Source: Hybos culiciformis (lineage: Eukaryota > Arthropoda > Insecta > Diptera > Hybotidae). From it: a stretch of 64,000 nt of DNA. Shown here piece by piece: positions 34,601-48,412 of the stretch (positions are counted from its first letter, which is position 1; each line of letters starts with the position of its first letter). The notes below the pieces were generated by a model. The model was not told the origin of the DNA and made no database searches. It worked only from the letters and a program-made list of their open reading frames with translations. The DNA lies in NCBI GenBank assembly GCA_964007475.1, contig OZ023273.1:100172533-100236532 (forward strand), read 5' to 3'. The position numbers and the translations under genes are program-made.

Positions 34601-36700
34601 TTAGTGTGAAATTCCTTTTAATTCTTTTTTTAATGTAAACAACACATACCTATAATAACTTCACAACGTATTTGACTATTAAGTTAACTCGGAATTCTAC
34701 ATAATCTTCATAATAAATTAAATGAAAAAAAAAATCTATGACGAATCATTTCTAAAACTATAAAAAGTTAATACTTTTTTTTTTAGTAATTTCTTTTATG
34801 TTCTTGAATAATATTTGTAAATATAAAAGGGTGGCGCCACCTCTACAAAAACGATTTAATAAAATGATTTTTCAGATGTTAAAATATAAATTAAAATATT
34901 AATAATATGTTCTTAACAGAATATTGAATATGAATAAAAAAGAAAATTAAAGAAAGTAAAATTTATGTTGTAATTACATTAGAAGCATATTAATTTAATT
35001 TAAAGTGTTTTCAAAAATTTATTTTTCATTTAATGTAATAACAAAGTGAAATTATATATAGATTGTAGAGACAAAGGTCAAAAATTAAACAAACATTCAA
35101 TTTCATTGATTAGGAACGGCGGCGCGGCACAGTAGCGATTCAAAAATAAATAGGTAATGAGAGAAATATGCTAATAAAAGCGACTGAAATTAATCAAATT
35201 TTATAATATAATCGAAAAAATATTTTTTTTTAATATATCTTTGTGCTTAAATTTTGAATTGGGTTATAGAAAATACGTACTCTATACCTAATGTTTCCAA
35301 CTCTCCGGTTCCAAACATATTTCATTCTTTCATCAGCCTTACATATGAGTTTAACTTTTAATACTACTGTCATGCTGTACTGTCTATTTGCTGTTGATTA
35401 TTGTCGACAGTAGTTTTTAATTAAACTATTTTGGAAGTTAAATATATTATTGAAATTTTTAATTCATTTATAAAAATTAGTCGGAATGCAAAATATTGGT
35501 TTGGATAATAACTGTATAAAAACTAAGGGCAGAAACCAATATCGCATATAAATGAAAAAAAACATTTTTTCTGAAGTTTTGTAGTTTTTGTCATCAGTGT
35601 AACTTCAAAATAAAAACAAAATAAATTACAAAATAGCTCTTATTTTACAATCCTAAGGGTTTTATAAAATACAATATATTTAGTTAAATCAGTAAAGCTA
35701 AAAATTATATTCGGTTTTAGTAAAAAAAAGAAGACAATGTACCTATATAATCTATACCTATATAATTAGCATGTTGCAATGTTCATAATGGTCTCGCACT
35801 CCATCTATTTACTCGAAAATTTTGATTTTAGATAAAGGCAATTTAAATGACCAGAAGATAAAATAAAAATAAGAAAAATATTTAGCTAACTAATAACGTA
35901 GGGGAATTTCTTCGCATTATAATAGCTAATAGTTTAGAATCATTTTATTTTATTGCTTGTAATATACATATACATATCATATTATAAAGATTATTCAACT
36001 ATAAATTAAAAATTTAAAATACCGTATATATTTTTTTTTTGTTGCTAAAAATAATTATTTTTATGATGATCACTTTTCATATAATTTTGTGCTACCTAAA
36101 AAAAGAATAATGACATAAGATTTTTTATAATTGATAAAATAATTGCAATGTAATTGAATACATTAGGGATATTTATAGAATATGTGCATTATTATTAAAT
36201 TTATAATAATAATAAATAAGAAAATATTTATATAAGGTCGAATTTCAACTTCAGGATATTAAAATATCGCAATGTTAAATTATTTTAGCAAAGTTAGTCT
36301 GTGTCATGAAGGGAAAAATAGCTTAAGTCATTGCATAAATCCAACGGACAATATAAACATAAATGAAATAAACTTAATTGACACAGAAGTTTGAACACAT
36401 AAAGAAACTTTTATGTGGAAAATAAAATAGGTAATGTAGAAAATATTCAAGAATTGATTTATTGAAATTGAGAAAAAGTTTAAAGGTTTACAATGGAATT
36501 TTGATAGGTCCATTTTTCATTGCCATATAGTTTTCATGAATGGATAATCACTTATATTAACTTGTTACATTTGAATGAAAAATGATAATGAAATAATATA
36601 AATAATTCTTTACTTTTAAGTAACCTTGGTTTCATCGTTTCAAAGTGTAAAGCATTCACTATGTGAGGTTTTTCAACCTTTTTTTTAATTTCCAAAAAAA
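22690..36700. other. 14 kb of very AT-rich sequence without a supportable gene
   Basis: The stretch is dominated by A/T runs. Short open frames are of the size and composition expected by chance. Points that stand out are reported separately in the findings: a TATA plus initiator-like pair near 23541-23580, a segment with GACAGACAGATGAACAG wording near 24890-25110, a GT donor-like site on the minus strand near 25849, and a higher-GC patch at 29470-29610. I see no rRNA, tRNA or intact transposon. Confidence 0.5.
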
Positions 36701-36834
36701 ACGTTCTCAGTCCATCTATATATATAAAAATAAAAGTCTGCCTGTCTGTTTGTGAATAATTCGGCGGATTGAATTGAAACTTAGGCCCAGAGTACTTTGT
36801 GCTAAGTCGAGATTTTTTTCCTTTTGCAACTTGT

Positions 36835-36885
36835 GTACCAATATGGTACCAATATGGTAAAATATGGTAAATATGGTAAAAATGC
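36835..36885. repeat. Short tandem repeat of AATATGGTA
   Basis: ACCAATATGGTACCAATATGGT is followed by AAAATATGGTAAATATGGTAAA, about four imperfect copies of a 9-12 bp unit. Confidence 0.75.
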
Positions 36886-36925
36886 GAACTAGTTATATAT
36901 ATAGTAACATTAACTATTTTTAAAA

Positions 36926-37045
36926 GTAAGACTAGTTCAGTTGTAGAGATGGCGGTTTGCACGAAGTTTCAAATCCCGAAGAGGGGATTAGAAAAGTGAA
37001 AAAAACTCGGTGGAAAATCAACTAAAATATAGCAAAAAGATTACA
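36926..37045 (+). repeat. tRNA-derived SINE fragment
   Basis: An A-box-like TAGTTCAGTTGTAGAG (36933-36948) and a B-box-like GTTTCAAATCC (36966-36976) sit at tRNA-like spacing, followed by GAGGGGATTAG and a tail CTCGGTGGAAAATCAACTA shared with 9280-9300. The acceptor stem is missing. A block with AAAAGTCTGCCTGTCTGTTT lies just upstream at 36736. Confidence 0.5.
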
Positions 37046-40000
37046 ACTAAACTAAATCTTATGCATTTTTTATTAATAATGTAATAACTCCAAAAAAGCA
37101 CAGCAAATTGTATAAAAACTTGCTTGCTATTAGAAAATTGTAGATTTTATTCTTTTTTCCAGCGAAAAATAACTTTTAAAAATATTTCTGAAATTTTTAT
37201 GGCAAATATTGCTGTATAGATATATTAAAATCCAAAAGTATGAGGTATTTTGCTTTCCTATTACAATGAGTTAACGTGACAATGAGCGAACGTGATCCAC
37301 TAATTCGATTTGACCTGTATACGTAGCAAAAAGCAAGCAAGGGTTATATAGAACTTATAGAAACTCTACCACAAAGCTATGGAACTGAAATTTAGAATAT
37401 ATGTAAAATAGAAAATATAATTTTTATAAATAACAACGTTCTTATGTTGAGATTGAAGAAAAATTGAATTGAAAATTTGATATATTTTTTTAACTATAAT
37501 TTTGGAAGAAAAGATTTACTATTTACCTAAATCGCATTTTTTTGAATAAAATATTATTTTTTGTAATGGATTTTTCGTTAGACAAAACATTAATATGTAA
37601 TTATAATTTTGATGTAGCTAAGTTAATATATATTAATAATAATTGCAACAATTTGAGCAAAAATTGACAAAAAACAACTTAGTTTTTAGTTATAATATTT
37701 CTACTATATTTTGTAGCAGATTCTACAGAGAGTTTTTCTTCAGTGTAATTTTATTATTTATTTTAATTATTATCGATGAATATATTTTTATGTACTTGGA
37801 ATTTACATTGTTTTAAAGTTGAAAAATAATTGACGATGGAGACATAAGGTAATAAACACTTATATAGTATGTGTATATGAAAAAAAAATGTATGTTTAAA
37901 ATAGTGTAAAGGTTCTGCTATGTTCTGTAGGGCCATCAGAATTAAAGGAGAGCATTCTAAAATAATTGTATGTCGTAATGTAATGTGTAAATAATGTTAA
38001 ACTGCGTAAGTGTTAGAACGTTAAGTAAAAAGAATAAAACTTGCATTATGGAAATGGGTGAAATGCATAGATATACTTATTTTTTCCTTTCATCAAATAG
38101 AGTTTGGAGCATTGAGCCAATCACAGCTTAAAGAATTAAATAAAATTAAGATCTAAATCTTCGAACTGATGAATTAAAAAAAAAAAAAATATTATAAAAA
38201 AATTACAGAAAATATCTGAAATCACTGGATAATATCCTCAATGTATAAATTATGTATAAATGTAAATGCATAAAAAAAAACAAAAATTTTATAAAGAATT
38301 CATTCTAACAATTCAAAGTATAACATACAAGATAAAATATTTTTGTTTCCATAAAAAAAAATTTTTTTTAATCAAAATAACAAATTTTTAAAACAAAAAG
38401 TAAATTCCAATATTTGGCCTTGACCATAAATATTAATTGAATAACGACAGAGAATTTATGATTTTTTGTCTGGATGTATAAAAATGCATTTCAGCAAAAA
38501 CTCTTTAGAATATATCATCGTCGTCGTTCTGTGAAAACTGATTTATTTCATTTTTGGCCTAATTATATATCGTGAGACTATTTAGTCAATCGGTCTTCAC
38601 AAACTAAAAAATGTATGGCATGGTGTTAAGAAAAACCTGACGTCACTGTTTAATGAATGAGTTGTCCTCAATAGAACTCAGGAAAATGTTATAATATAAC
38701 TTCTTAACAGAACGGACTGAACTTCGCACGGTTCCTGTAAGGCTTTGCTTAAGAGAGTGAAATGAGTCTCAACAATAAAACCACCGCAAAACAATACTGG
38801 TCATTTTAATTTAGGTAAAAAGTTCCAAAAGTACACATGCCCACTAGTTAAAAAAATAGGAAGCTGGAAAATTACCTTTACTAAATCCGTTTTTATTGTA
38901 AACATTTTCGATATTTGAAAAAATCAAATTTTTAAAAAAGGAATTTTTAAAAAAGGACACTAGTAAGGAAGTAAGTGTATTTTTACAGAACGATGACGAT
39001 ATTTAAATTATTCAAAGCATAATAATGTACGAGCTTGAGCATTAAGTTGTAAGCAATCTATATAATGTATGTTTATAATAATGAATTACTTAAATCGCTA
39101 ACGAAAGGCTAGTAATTAAACTATGGTTTTGTGAATGTGTTTTCTAAAAAAAAAGTTTTAACAAAAGTGAATGATTAATAAGGATCCGCTCTAAATGAAA
39201 GTGAAAGTCTTTTAGTTGAAATTAATTAAAAATTTACAAGTCAATTGCTCACTATCTTTTGTTTTTTTCTTTGTTATTAAAATCAATCCAATAACATTTT
39301 GAGTATTTTGACATTACAAAAATACAAACTATTACTTATTACTATAAGTATATTTCCTTGACCAATCGAAAATGAAAACAAAATTCAGTCTAACACAAAG
39401 CACAAAAGTTTTAAAATGGAAAATTATAAAATAAGAAATTGAGGATCAAAGATAAATGGTTATAGAAAATTTATTCATTTTATCAGACAATTTGTTATAA
39501 ACAAAATTTACCATATTTGGAATTAATTTCAGGAATATTGTGAGTTCTTTAAAGCACATTAATTTTATGAAATAATATAGCCTTTTTTTATATATAAAAA
39601 ACGCCCAATAATTGCCAAATTTCTATATATAAAAAAAAGAAAGATATTTATAATATAGAATGAACTTTGAATATTCATTTAAGGATGACTTCATAATCAT
39701 CGGAGTAGAACAAAAAAAAACCTGATTTAGAGTGCTCTTCATTATGTAAACCATTCTGATGTTCGTTTATTTTACTTATTTTCGTTTATAAAAGATATAC
39801 ATATTTATATGAACATAAAATAGATATATTTGTATATAAGATAACATCTGTGATTATTGACGAACCTTCAAAAACATAATAATAATAATGCGCACATGAA
39901 AATGATGATGCATCTTATGTTGTATAACTAACTTAAAATCAATAATTGACCCCCAAAGCAAATTTACACACAATACGGCGGAGTACTTACATACATGTGT

Positions 40001-42258
40001 TTAGCTAAATCTATTTTACTATGTCTAGTCTTGTGACATCAATTATTATGTGAAAAAAAAGATACAATATGCACATTAAAAAATATCTCCACTTAACTTA
40101 ATAAACCTTCAAAATGTTTATATTCTAGCATAAAATCATCAGTCGTTTAACATCCCATTTTCATTTCAGTTCGCCTGGTTTGGAGTGAGTCGAGCTTCCA
40201 ATTGGCAGTTATATGTGGATTTAAATTTCTGTTCTCAGAGCACTTCAGCAAAAAACGATATTCTAGTCTAATGTATAAACTGATATTTTCATATAAATCA
40301 ATAATTAATCATGCGGCTAAATGAATAATTTTAATATTTCAACCAAAACAATGAATTTTCAAAATGTTACTTATGCATATCTATTTTTACTTAGTTAGCA
40401 TCATGTTTATTAAATGTACAATATTTTTACAATCACAAAAATGATGTTTTACTAAATGTTTAACAATACAAATGAAAAAAGGTATATAACATTAAAATAA
40501 TTTTAATTAAAGCGCATTTTGAAATAATAAAATGATCAAACATACCTCAAAATAGAAAGATTAAATATAGACAAAATCATTCCTATAATTTGATTTTTAT
40601 TTTTGTCTGTTTTACATCATGATGACCCGGATAAAAGGAAGATAAACAGATGTAGAAAATTTATAGTTTAATTTAAAGCTTTAGTTTGTTATTATTATTA
40701 CAAGGATAGATTAGAAAGTCTTAAGACTAAAAATCAACTATTTTAGATTCAATATAAAAGAACTAATTATAATCAAAATCAAAGTTTTTAACATCCTTGA
40801 ATGCTCGAAAAGCTATCGATAAAGCCACGTAAAATTTACCATATGAAATGCAGTTATTACTAAAGTTGAAATAATTAAAATGGTTTATAGATGTTAATTG
40901 TCAAATTTCTTTGGCGTGTGCCAACCAAAAAAGCACTAAAGCTCAGATATAATTCGATCGTCTTTCCATTTTTTTTGAAAGTGTACTAGAAACTTTTACA
41001 TTTAACGCTTAAGACTTTATTAACATTTCTTATTGAGAAAAGCAATCCCGTGAATCCCTTCATTCCAGGTTAATTTTGTCAATTCAGTAAATTTTTTCAA
41101 AACTGTCATATTTTACTGTGTAAAATAAGAAAACCATTTTTCAAGCAACCATAATCAAAATGATTACTTCTGATTTATGTTTCAAGTAAAAAAGTCGTGC
41201 ATTTTAATTTGTTTTATCAAATTAATTTTGTTTTTAAAAACAATGAAAAGATTTGTTGATTGATTTTCTTTTTGAACAATTCACAAGTTGAGGCGAAAGG
41301 TCTAATCAGTTAAAAAAAAAATTCAAAAAAAAGCTAATCATTAAATCAGTAAAATAAGGAAAAAAAAAATTAATTGATTTTATTATTCGAAAACATTTTC
41401 ACTGAAAAAATCTCATGCTTCTATATTTATATGGGAATTTTTCGTCAATATTACTAAGTTTAATTTAACAACATTTCACTTCAAATCTTCAGTCGAATAG
41501 AAATCATATATGTAATGACTTGAATGATGACAACTTTGTTATATCAACTTTGTTTGCAATTTTTAAGTTAGTTCGTACTGAAATTTCATAAAATAATTTT
41601 TTTAAAATAATAATAAGTCATACTCTTAGTAAAATTAATTGATAATGACTCGAAAATAATTCCGTACTTAACAAAGATTTTCAGAGGGTAACTGACAATA
41701 TTTCAAAATATAATTTTATTTAAAATTTAAAGTCATATTTTAAGAGTTTGCAAAGTCATTTTTCATTCTTTTATATCACATCAAGTAAAATTCTCTTATC
41801 TCAAATAGAAGATGACAAATCATATTCATTGTAATATATGTATATGTATGTAAATAATATTGTATTTTTACTTATTTTTATTTTTAAGATATTTGCAAGT
41901 TTTTGTAACTCATCAAATTTTTCATAAATATTTTCACATGAATGTATAATATACAATTTCCAATTATGTTCAATTTAAAATCAAGAATAGTTTTCATTTC
42001 ATATGATATCTATATAAATATTGTAGGTAATACATACATATGTGCGATATGTACATTTATACATTTATTATGTATTTATATATTTTTTATATATTATCCA
42101 TAAACTATTAAGTTAAAAAAAAAAAGACAACTTAATTTATCTTTAAACCGTCTATATAGACATATATATTATATTGAATTCTGAAATGCATAATAAATCA
42201 TTTATTCTATTTTAAACAGATTTAAATAAATCAGTTAATAAAGCTACATATAACTAAA

Positions 42259-42308
<50 letters not shown>

Positions 42309-45300
42309 TTGATAATAAACTCTTGAATAGCTAAAGTCGATCAAAATTCATCTTAAGTATTCAATTATTTCTTAATTCTACCATATATCCTACACAATTT
42401 TCAGTTTTAAGAATATATATGATTTTTGTTTCTTTTTGTAAACGAAAAGAATATCTTTTGTTTGTGAAAATTTATTATTATACTTAAAGCAATTTTATGT
42501 ATGTAACTGCCAATGCAAAAGAAAAAAAAATAGATCTAAAAATATTAAATTATTTTAATCAGGTACAGATAAAAATCTACAATGTGGCCTATAGAATTTT
42601 TTATAAAAAAAAAATTAAAAAATTACATATATCTTGTATCTTAATTATGTTTATATCAATTTGCATATATAAAAATATAAAAAAAAATAATATATCTAAA
42701 TGTAATATAAAAATATTTTAATATAATATTAAAATGTAGTGTAATGGTTGATATTATTTATTTAATTAATAAATAAAAACCATTATTTTATTTTTAAATA
42801 AAAATTTTATTATTTTAATTTTAATTGTAAAATTATTTGAATTATAAAAATTTGAAAATATTATTTATAAAAATTAAATTAATAACTAATTCTAAGAAAA
42901 CTAAATTAATAACTGAATACTTTAAATACTAATTTTAAAAAGCAATATTAAATAAGTAAACTTGACTTAAAATAAAAATAAAATTAAGAACTGAACCACT
43001 ACAGTAGTACATTATGTTTACGTTAATATCTAAACATTTAAATGTATAGGTTAAATCATTTTTAATAAAGTCCGTTCTCCTAAACGCTCGCATTAATAAA
43101 GATGTTTTACCTAAAAAATCTTAAATCTAAGGAATATTATGTAGATTGAAAAGTTAATTTTTTTTTCCTTAAAATCATGTCATTAAAAATAAAAAAGGGT
43201 TAAATTATGAATTAAAAATTATTAAAATATACATACCTGTACCTACCTATTTAGATTATTGGCAACGTCAGCCTTAAAAACATTGAAAAAAAATTGTATT
43301 GATTAAAAATCAAATTTAAACTATTATTATTATTACTATTATCAATATCTTCTTAAAAGTTATTCTTGTGTCAATATGTTATCTTTTACTTATTTTTCAT
43401 TAATTTGAATTTTTGAAAATAAAATTTTTTTATTTTTTTTTGCTCATATTTTTAATTTTAGTGTATTTTATTTTGATCGCATGAGTTGGCATTTCAAATA
43501 ACAAAAATCAATCTTAATAAATGGTTTTATGTTAGATAATGGGACAAAACGATGTCTTCATGAAATAATGCGTATAAATTAAATAATTTTTTTTTTGATT
43601 AATTTTTACTTCAATGTGAAGAACAAAGGTTCAAGTACTCCCAATCTTTTTTATTTCTTTTCTGCTGTTTTAATATATAAAGATCAGAATACCTTAGCTA
43701 TCTCAAACCACGGATTTGTGTGAACTTTTTATTCTGTAGCTTATTTTTTTTTTGCAATTAGAAACAATCATCAATATTTATGTAATGAACCCAAATTACA
43801 AATTTTTTTCTCTTTGAAAATTAATTTCATACAATATTTTTTTGATTGTTTTCTTCGTCCCAATACTGTAATCAATTCCAATTTCTAACTTTGAATTAAA
43901 AAAAAGAAGAAAATAAACGCTTAGGTGAAACTAATAATTTTTTTTTAACAAAATAAACGTAATTTTATCTTTATTACTTGATCAAATGAAAGGCACTACA
44001 GCGTAAATTCCTACTAAAGTGTTAATATTTTTTTAAAACTTTAGGTTTATATAATAATTTCAGTCAATATAAAAACAAATATAAAATGCAATGTTCATTT
44101 TCTATCATTTCTTTTTAATTCTAATATTCTGGCTGTATTTATGTTAATTAATTTTTAAATAAAATTTCTAAAAAAAATATCACATATTGAAGCATAAAGT
44201 TATTTTTTTAGTAAACAAAACTGCGCGGTATTAATTAAACCATTAAACCATGTAGATGTAGATAATCGTATATTTAAATAGTTATGTTAAGCTTATGTTT
44301 AAATCTTTAAATAACATAATAATAATAATAATTAAAAAAATAAAAAAAACTCCAACTTATATCAATTGAAATTTTATTTAAAATCTTTAAAAATTATCAA
44401 AACTTTATTGCCTGTAATTTTCATCCAAAAATAGAAAACCTTAACCTACAGCCTGCGAATCGCTTCATTATGTTTATTTTTATAAAAACAAAATTTAAAA
44501 AAAAACTCTTTTAAATTGAAAATTAGCCTAATTAATACATATACATAACATCTTCTTTTTAAATTTTATATTTTATGCTAATCAGTATTATATAATATAA
44601 AGAAAAACGGTTGCTTTTAATCTTTTAATATAAATTAAGATTCTTAAGAATTTTTATATGATTTTGCAATTAGTTTCAGATAATCAATGTGTAAAAATGT
44701 CACATAATGTTTATATCATTTTCAAAATTTCCCATTCACTGCTGTAATTATTTGAGGACAAAAAATAAAGCAAAACACTTAAATTTTGCCAATACATTGT
44801 TTGTTCATGAAAACTCTGAAACTTTCGCAATTTTGCGATTCAATTCCAATAAAAAAAATGTAATTTCATCATTGGCTGATAGTTCTTTTTGATTAACTCT
44901 TTATTATTCTGCAAAATGCAATCCTATTTTCAAAGATATATCAAAATTAATGCTATATGCATCTTATTCCATATATCATATCTGCATTCGAACTCGCAGA
45001 CCTTAAAAATATTACGATTAAACTCCTTCTTGTTGTTGTGAAAATATATTTAATATTCTGATCTCATACTGCCCCCATATTCATATTTCGATATTTTTTT
45101 ACATTCACGTGTGTACAATAAAGTTATTTTTTTAATAAAATAATAATTTTAAATTGGTTTTATTAAGTTTATTTTTAAATAAAAGATTATAATGCAAAGT
45201 AGTACACATATAAAAATTTATTAATTTACAAAAATTAATCCAAAATTACAAAAAACTAAACCAGTTTCTCCGATATTCAAAGCCATCCAGTTACTAAACG

Positions 45301-46620
45301 TTTAATTTAAAAGATTGAAAAAGTCTACAATCTAAATGGTAAATTTAAAAGTCTTAAATATTTAGGATTCTAACGTGTTAAACCATTTTAGTGTGTATTT
45401 GAGCCGGTAGTGTTTTAATATATAATTTCCTCTCGAAAGATGGGTAGAAGCGAGTTATTCTTTTAAGTAATATAATAGATCGATTTGTGTACACCACAAT
45501 GTTTTTTAGAAGAAATTTTACATTAGATAGTGGCGATGGTGAACAATGATCCTAATTCTAGTTTGAACTGCAAAATATTGTTTAAAGATCAGAAATTGAG
45601 ATTCTTGATTGGTTAAATTAATCTAATCAATTTCGCTTGGAATTAAATCCGGGAAATAGTGTTGTGACCAATTGTGAGAAAAATTAACAATGTTGGAATG
45701 ATATTCCTTTCCAAATTAATATGTAATTTGATTGACAACGGACGATAAAAAAAATTAAGGAATTGGATTATAATTTTTGTAATAAAAAAAAACTTAACCA
45801 AAAGCACGATCTATTTTAGTGCTGAATACCCCAGTCCCCAGCAACATCCATCCAAGAGTTTTCGATTTTAATTTTTAATTTTATTTCATGATATCATAGA
45901 TATAGAAAGACGGTTCTATAGTACATACCGACCGTCGGCGTCGGTTGTATGAGACTTAGACCGGTTTTTTTCAAATTTTTTTATTTAATAATCTATTTTT
46001 TTACTTAAAATTTCTTAATAAATAAATAAATATTTACTGATTCTTAAGTTTCTTTGAACTTACTTTAACAATATAGCTCAACGATATTTCAATTATTAAT
46101 GCAATCATTTTTTGGAACGACTATATTTGCAACAACATAATTCAAATTCAAAGATTTAAAAACTATTTTTTCACGAATTCAACTTTTGATCGTTTTTGGA
46201 TATATAGGAACACAAGTGACACGGTATCTTTAAAATCGATAAAATTTTAATTTTCCAGATAATAATTCCAATATTTTTTTTTTTTTAAATAAACCCATAT
46301 TTTTTGTTTGAAGACTTGATTGACACTATTTGATTTGTTAATTTAACACCTTAAAACTATATATTCTATATTCATAATTAATATAGATTTATAACACACG
46401 CTATGGAACCAAATAAAATTTATTTTTTGTAAAATATAATAATTAATCAAAATCATAAATATATAAATATAATGCATGTTAAATCTGTTAAATTATTCGA
46501 TAAATAATATAATAACAGGTTTTGACCTATAACTATTGAAGTCCTTTTTTTTTTTTTTTTAGACAAATGGGAAAAAATATTGTATTAATTATTTCATTCA
46601 CAGATTATCGAATCAATCGA
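37046..46620. other. 9.5 kb of AT-rich sequence upstream of the first receptor gene
   Basis: No gene can be supported. The short frames at 42497-42721 and 44707-44892 are lysine, isoleucine and asparagine rich, as expected from base composition. An AT microsatellite lies at 42260-42307 and a higher-GC, exon- or promoter-like patch at 40161-40262. Immediately upstream of the receptor start (46540-46620) there is a T-run and no TATA box that I trust. Confidence 0.5.
42260..42307. repeat. (AT)n microsatellite, about 24 dinucleotides
   Basis: Uninterrupted alternation of A and T over 48 bp between AACTAAAG and CTTGATAA. Confidence 0.98.
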
Positions 46621-46621
46621 A

Positions 46622-48412
46622 ATGTTTTTGTTTACAATATTGTATATTATTATTATTTTTATTTTTGGTCAATTTTCAATTATCATTGATTCATTAAGTA
46701 TCCGAGGCGCTATAAAAACTATCTGTTTGAGGGATAAATTTCAGAATTTTTTAATTTATATGTACAATAAGTCTGCTGAAGAAACATTTAATGAAATCAA
46801 CGATTCTCAAAATATTCGTTATATAGCATTGCTTGTAATTAATGATGAACATTTGATTATTCGTTGGAATACATTTATTGACAGTAGTAATACTATAACA
46901 TTAATATTTTTAAATGAAATGAATCAAAATAAATTGAATAGCATTAATGAATCATTTGTTGGTGCAAAAGAATCAAGATTGGCATTTTTAATTGAAAATG
47001 TAAGTGAAAAATATCTTAATCAATTATTTGAATGGTGCTTCAAATGTTACTTTCTTAATGTTATAGCAATTTTTGAGAAAAATAATTTAACAGAAATAAT
47101 TAGCTATTCACCGTTTCCAACTATGCGCAGAGAAAATTTAACTGCGACAGCCGAAGAGACTATATTATTTCGTAACAAATTAGCAAACTTAAATGGCTTT
47201 GGAATAAAAGCGATGACAACAAATAATACACCAAGACATTTTTTTTATCCATCAAATAATGGTACTCTAATATATTCAGGATATGCATACAAAATAATGA
47301 AAAGTTTTACAGATAATCTGAATGCAACATTAATTCCAGTAGATGTTACAAAAATTCTAATTGGTCAAGATTTTTACAAATTTTTAGTTACAAATTCATT
47401 TGAAATAACAATACACATTTATATTTTAAATAATATTATTGAATCACATAAAATATCGTATCCAATTATTTGGGATGAATGGTGCATTATAGCACCACAT
47501 TCACAAGAAATTAAAAGATATCAATATTTTTTTAAACCATTTCTAAGTGAAACATGGGTAACATTATTATTTCTATTAATTTATATAGCATCAGTTCAAT
47601 CAATAATATCGAAAATTTTAAATAACCATTTCGATTTTGGTAAAGCAATGTTACAATCAATACGACAAATTTTATATAATTCAGCTATAGGCAGTATAAG
47701 TGTTAAAAAATGGAAATTTATACCATCAAATGCATTCGTTTTTCTACTAGGTTTTTTTATATCAAATTTGTATATAACCTTTTTAGTAAGTTTCCTAACA
47801 ACAATTGTTTATGAAAAACAAATTATGACTATGAATGATTTAATAAATTCAGATTTAAAAATATTAATGATGAATGAAGAATATCAGACAATATCGAAAA
47901 TAGAATTTCCAAATAATTTTAAAGATTCATTGATATCGAACAATAGGTTGGGCATGATAAACGAGGTGGTTAGTAAAATGAGACTTGAATTAAACACATC
48001 CTATGGTTACACATCAAGCGGTGAACGAATGAAATATATATTTGCACAACAAAAATATTTAGATCGTCCTGTTTTCCATCTAACAGATATGTGTTTTTTC
48101 ACAAATGGTGCTGGCTTCTTTTATAAAACCGATTACATGCTGGGAAATATGTTGGATAATTTTATAATCAAGATTTATGAAGCTGGTTTATTAGATTTGT
48201 GGTTTAATCAAAATGTAGAAGAAAGCATCAAAATTGGAGCACTTAAGGTATTGAAAAGTGAACATAATTTTGGTCCAATTCCAATTGATATTAATTATTT
48301 AATGACACCGTGGTATTTATTATTAAACGGATCACTATTTGGTTTGTTAAGTTTTATTGTAGAAATATCATTATCAAAATTAAAAAATATGAAAAAAAAT
48401 AAAAAATTTTGA
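46622..48412 (+). CDS. Divergent ionotropic receptor (first of two paralogues)
   Basis: A 596-residue, intronless receptor of the insect IR family: iGluR-derived, ligand-gated cation channels in chemosensory neuron membranes. Domains in order: a hydrophobic signal peptide (about 1-22); an N-terminal region with paired cysteines CFKCYF (139-144); lobe S1 (about 195-300); M1 (about 311-330); a pore loop (about 335-355); the long M2 carrying FLVSFLTTIVYEKQI (387-401), which corresponds to the conserved gating segment of iGluRs; lobe S2 (about 400-560) with RPVFHLTDMCFFTNGAGFF; and M3 (about 564-584) with a short lysine-rich tail. Length fits the IR family. The lobe-1 arginine that holds the amino-acid carboxylate in glutamate receptors is not apparent, as in divergent (gustatory-type) IRs. 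It would be expected to work with a co-receptor not seen here. AATAAA lies at 48591, about 180 bp after the stop. It resembles the single-exon IR20a-clade receptors of flies, but orthology is not assignable. Confidence 0.92.
   Translation: MFLFTILYIIIIFIFGQFSIIIDSLSIRGAIKTICLRDKFQNFLIYMYNKSAEETFNEINDSQNIRYIALLVINDEHLIIRWNTFIDSSNTITLIFLNEMNQNKLNSINESFVGAKESRLAFLIENVSEKYLNQLFEWCFKCYFLNVIAIFEKNNLTEIISYSPFPTMRRENLTATAEETILFRNKLANLNGFGIKAMTTNNTPRHFFYPSNNGTLIYSGYAYKIMKSFTDNLNATLIPVDVTKILIGQDFYKFLVTNSFEITIHIYILNNIIESHKISYPIIWDEWCIIAPHSQEIKRYQYFFKPFLSETWVTLLFLLIYIASVQSIISKILNNHFDFGKAMLQSIRQILYNSAIGSISVKKWKFIPSNAFVFLLGFFISNLYITFLVSFLTTIVYEKQIMTMNDLINSDLKILMMNEEYQTISKIEFPNNFKDSLISNNRLGMINEVVSKMRLELNTSYGYTSSGERMKYIFAQQKYLDRPVFHLTDMCFFTNGAGFFYKTDYMLGNMLDNFIIKIYEAGLLDLWFNQNVEESIKIGALKVLKSEHNFGPIPIDINYLMTPWYLLLNGSLFGLLSFIVEISLSKLKNMKKNKKF

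Noticed and set aside
42497..42721. 74-codon open frame
   Set aside because: Lysine, isoleucine and asparagine rich, as expected from AT-rich DNA. No domain and no neighbours.
44707..44892. 61-codon open frame
   Set aside because: No recognisable motif, no splice sites and chance-level length for this composition.
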